From Dryas octopetala (taxonomy: Eukaryota > Streptophyta > Magnoliopsida > Rosales > Rosaceae), in assembly GCA_963921425.1 (NCBI GenBank), contig OY992834.1, positions 992,001-1,056,000 on the forward strand: 64,000 bases of DNA, in the 5' to 3' direction. The notes under the pieces are model-generated. The model ran no database searches. It had not been told where the DNA came from and worked only from the letters and a program-made list of their open reading frames with translations. The translations under genes were made by a program, and so were the position numbers. Numbering within the stretch: the first letter of the stretch is position 1; the number at the start of each line of letters is the position of its first letter. Shown in pieces: positions 63,101 to 64,000 of the stretch.

Positions 63101-63783
63101 TCCGTTTGATACCAAAAAGAAGCTAAAGCGTATTCTCTGCATGGATGCACTAAGCAAAGTATGTTCTTTCTCTCGATCTGTACGTAGATCGAATTAAGTA
63201 CATGTACACATATGAGTATATGACGTTACATGCATGTATGTTTGTATGTATATTGTATATGTAGGTACCAAGGCTTCAAGAGATGGATGAAAAAGTGTTG
63301 AAATTGATCTGCGACCATATGAGGCCAGTGAAGTACCCGGAGCATAGCTTCGTTGTTAAAATTGATGATCCAGTGGATCGCATGATCTTCATTACAAAAG
63401 GCACTTTGTGGATCTACTCATCGGCTACTGGTACTGATGCTAGTAAACAGTTGCAAAGAGCTGCTGCTGCTAATTCATCCCCATCTCCATCATCTTCAAT
63501 AATACACAAGGCCGTTGAGGAAGGCCAATTTTACGGAGATGAAGAACTTCTGGGTTGGGTTTCACACAACATAACTAATTTCCAAACCCTTCCTATCTCC
63601 ACACAAAATGTCAAATGCCATTCAGACGTAGAAGGCTTTGCTCTCACCGCCAAAGACTTGCAAACTGTTGTCTCCAAGTGCAAATTCTTGTGGAAGTACC
63701 CAAATGCTGACGATGTCAAGGAGGTCGCAAGTGGCGTCATTGGAAGAGCCAACCGTCGTCGCCACCGCGGTACCACTACATAA
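60126..63783 (+). CDS. CNGC-like channel gene F
   Basis: Seven exons: 60126-60172, 60285-60873, 60982-61179, 62183-62481, 62680-62791, 62910-63158 and 63265-63783. They total 2013 nt, or 670 residues, all in phase. It is very similar to gene C in exons and in several introns, so the two are recent duplicates or are kept alike by gene conversion. It has S1 SCVLAVSLDPLFFYIPII, S4-like QYVARVFRVYL, pore FWWGLRNLR then SNFGTSLETST (filter GTSL at about 381-384), cassette EEGQFYGDEELLGW, and STQNVKCHSDVEGFAL with Gln in the Arg position. The short tail ends ANRRRHRGTTT. Differences from C cluster in the N-terminal cytosolic part (residues about 25-70). Intron 3 is about 430 bases longer because of a MITE. 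Confidence 0.92.
61517..61957. mobile_element. MITE in intron 3 of gene F
   Basis: The ends AGGGAGCTTCAAGTGTGGGA and ATCTCACACTTGAAACTCCCT are inverted, with about 440 bases between the outer ends. Inner sequence (CTTGCAAAAAATTAAG against CTTAATTTTTTGCAAG) also pairs and resembles the element at 57820. It is absent from the same intron of gene C. Confidence 0.85.
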
Positions 63784-64000
63784 ACCAATGCCCAATTTAA
63801 TTGCTAGCTGCTCAATCGGATCTGCTTGTATTAGTTAATTATAGCTTAGCTATTCTTCTTCGTTTTCTTCTCAAATATTTATAGTACGTTGTGTTGTTTA
63901 GTGCTATCAATTAAGCATCAAAAAACTCAGCCCTGATTCAATCAGGAGCTCGATCAGCTAGCATCTACACGGATCATCATCGCCTGGATTTGAATAAATA
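63784..64000. other. 3' flank of gene F
   Basis: It matches the 3' flank of gene C (31615-31811). It probably contains the 3' untranslated region. No further gene begins before the window edge. Confidence 0.6.

Overview
The window is nuclear DNA of a flowering plant, most likely a eudicot. Genes are split by GT-AG introns in AT-rich sequence, and there are plant-type transposons: a Tat-lineage Ty3/gypsy element, solo LTRs, a Helitron with an RPA-like gene, and many MITE or foldback elements. A rosaceous genome is plausible, but the sequence does not prove it.

The locus is a tandem cluster of cyclic nucleotide-gated channel-like (CNGC) genes, all on the plus strand and all with the same seven-exon layout. 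From left to right: a 3' fragment (1-393), a D-type 3' fragment (881-1437), gene A (2310-5635, broken by two small indels), a spermine synthase gene on the minus strand (5931-10210), truncated gene B (11450-12274), a young Tat retrotransposon (12507-24777), mosaic CNGC relics (25282-27235), gene C (28355-31614), a short relic (31812-31945), a 12.5-kb Helitron (32208-44694), gene D (45699-48734), a 5-kb MITE-rich spacer, gene E (53735-56797), a 3.3-kb spacer and gene F (60126-63783). C, D, E and F read as complete genes of 667, 687, 686 and 670 residues.

The copies fall into two kinds. D keeps the usual plant CNGC pore signature GQNL, the arginine of the phosphate-binding cassette, and a C-terminal helix with a degenerate IQ-like stretch. 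A, C, E and F have GTNL or GTSL in the pore and Glu or Gln in place of that arginine, and their short basic tails lack the calmodulin/IQ region. B, which survives only as its 3' end, shares the changed cassette and short tail. The co-occurrence of these three changes is the most interesting biology here. It suggests non-canonical channel subunits next to a more canonical partner.

The spacers record how the cluster grew. A spacer joining an E-type 3' end to a D-type 5' end recurs near 0.5-0.88, 12.4/24.8-25.27, 26.2-26.65 and 44.9-45.56 kb. Two D-type copies have collapsed by internal deletion. Related copies act as natural empty sites: 1-880 for the retrotransposon, about 50.4-50.5 kb for the Helitron, and intron 3 of gene C for a MITE in gene F. 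Exon coordinates were derived by eye from splice signals and comparison among copies. No alignment or database search was run.
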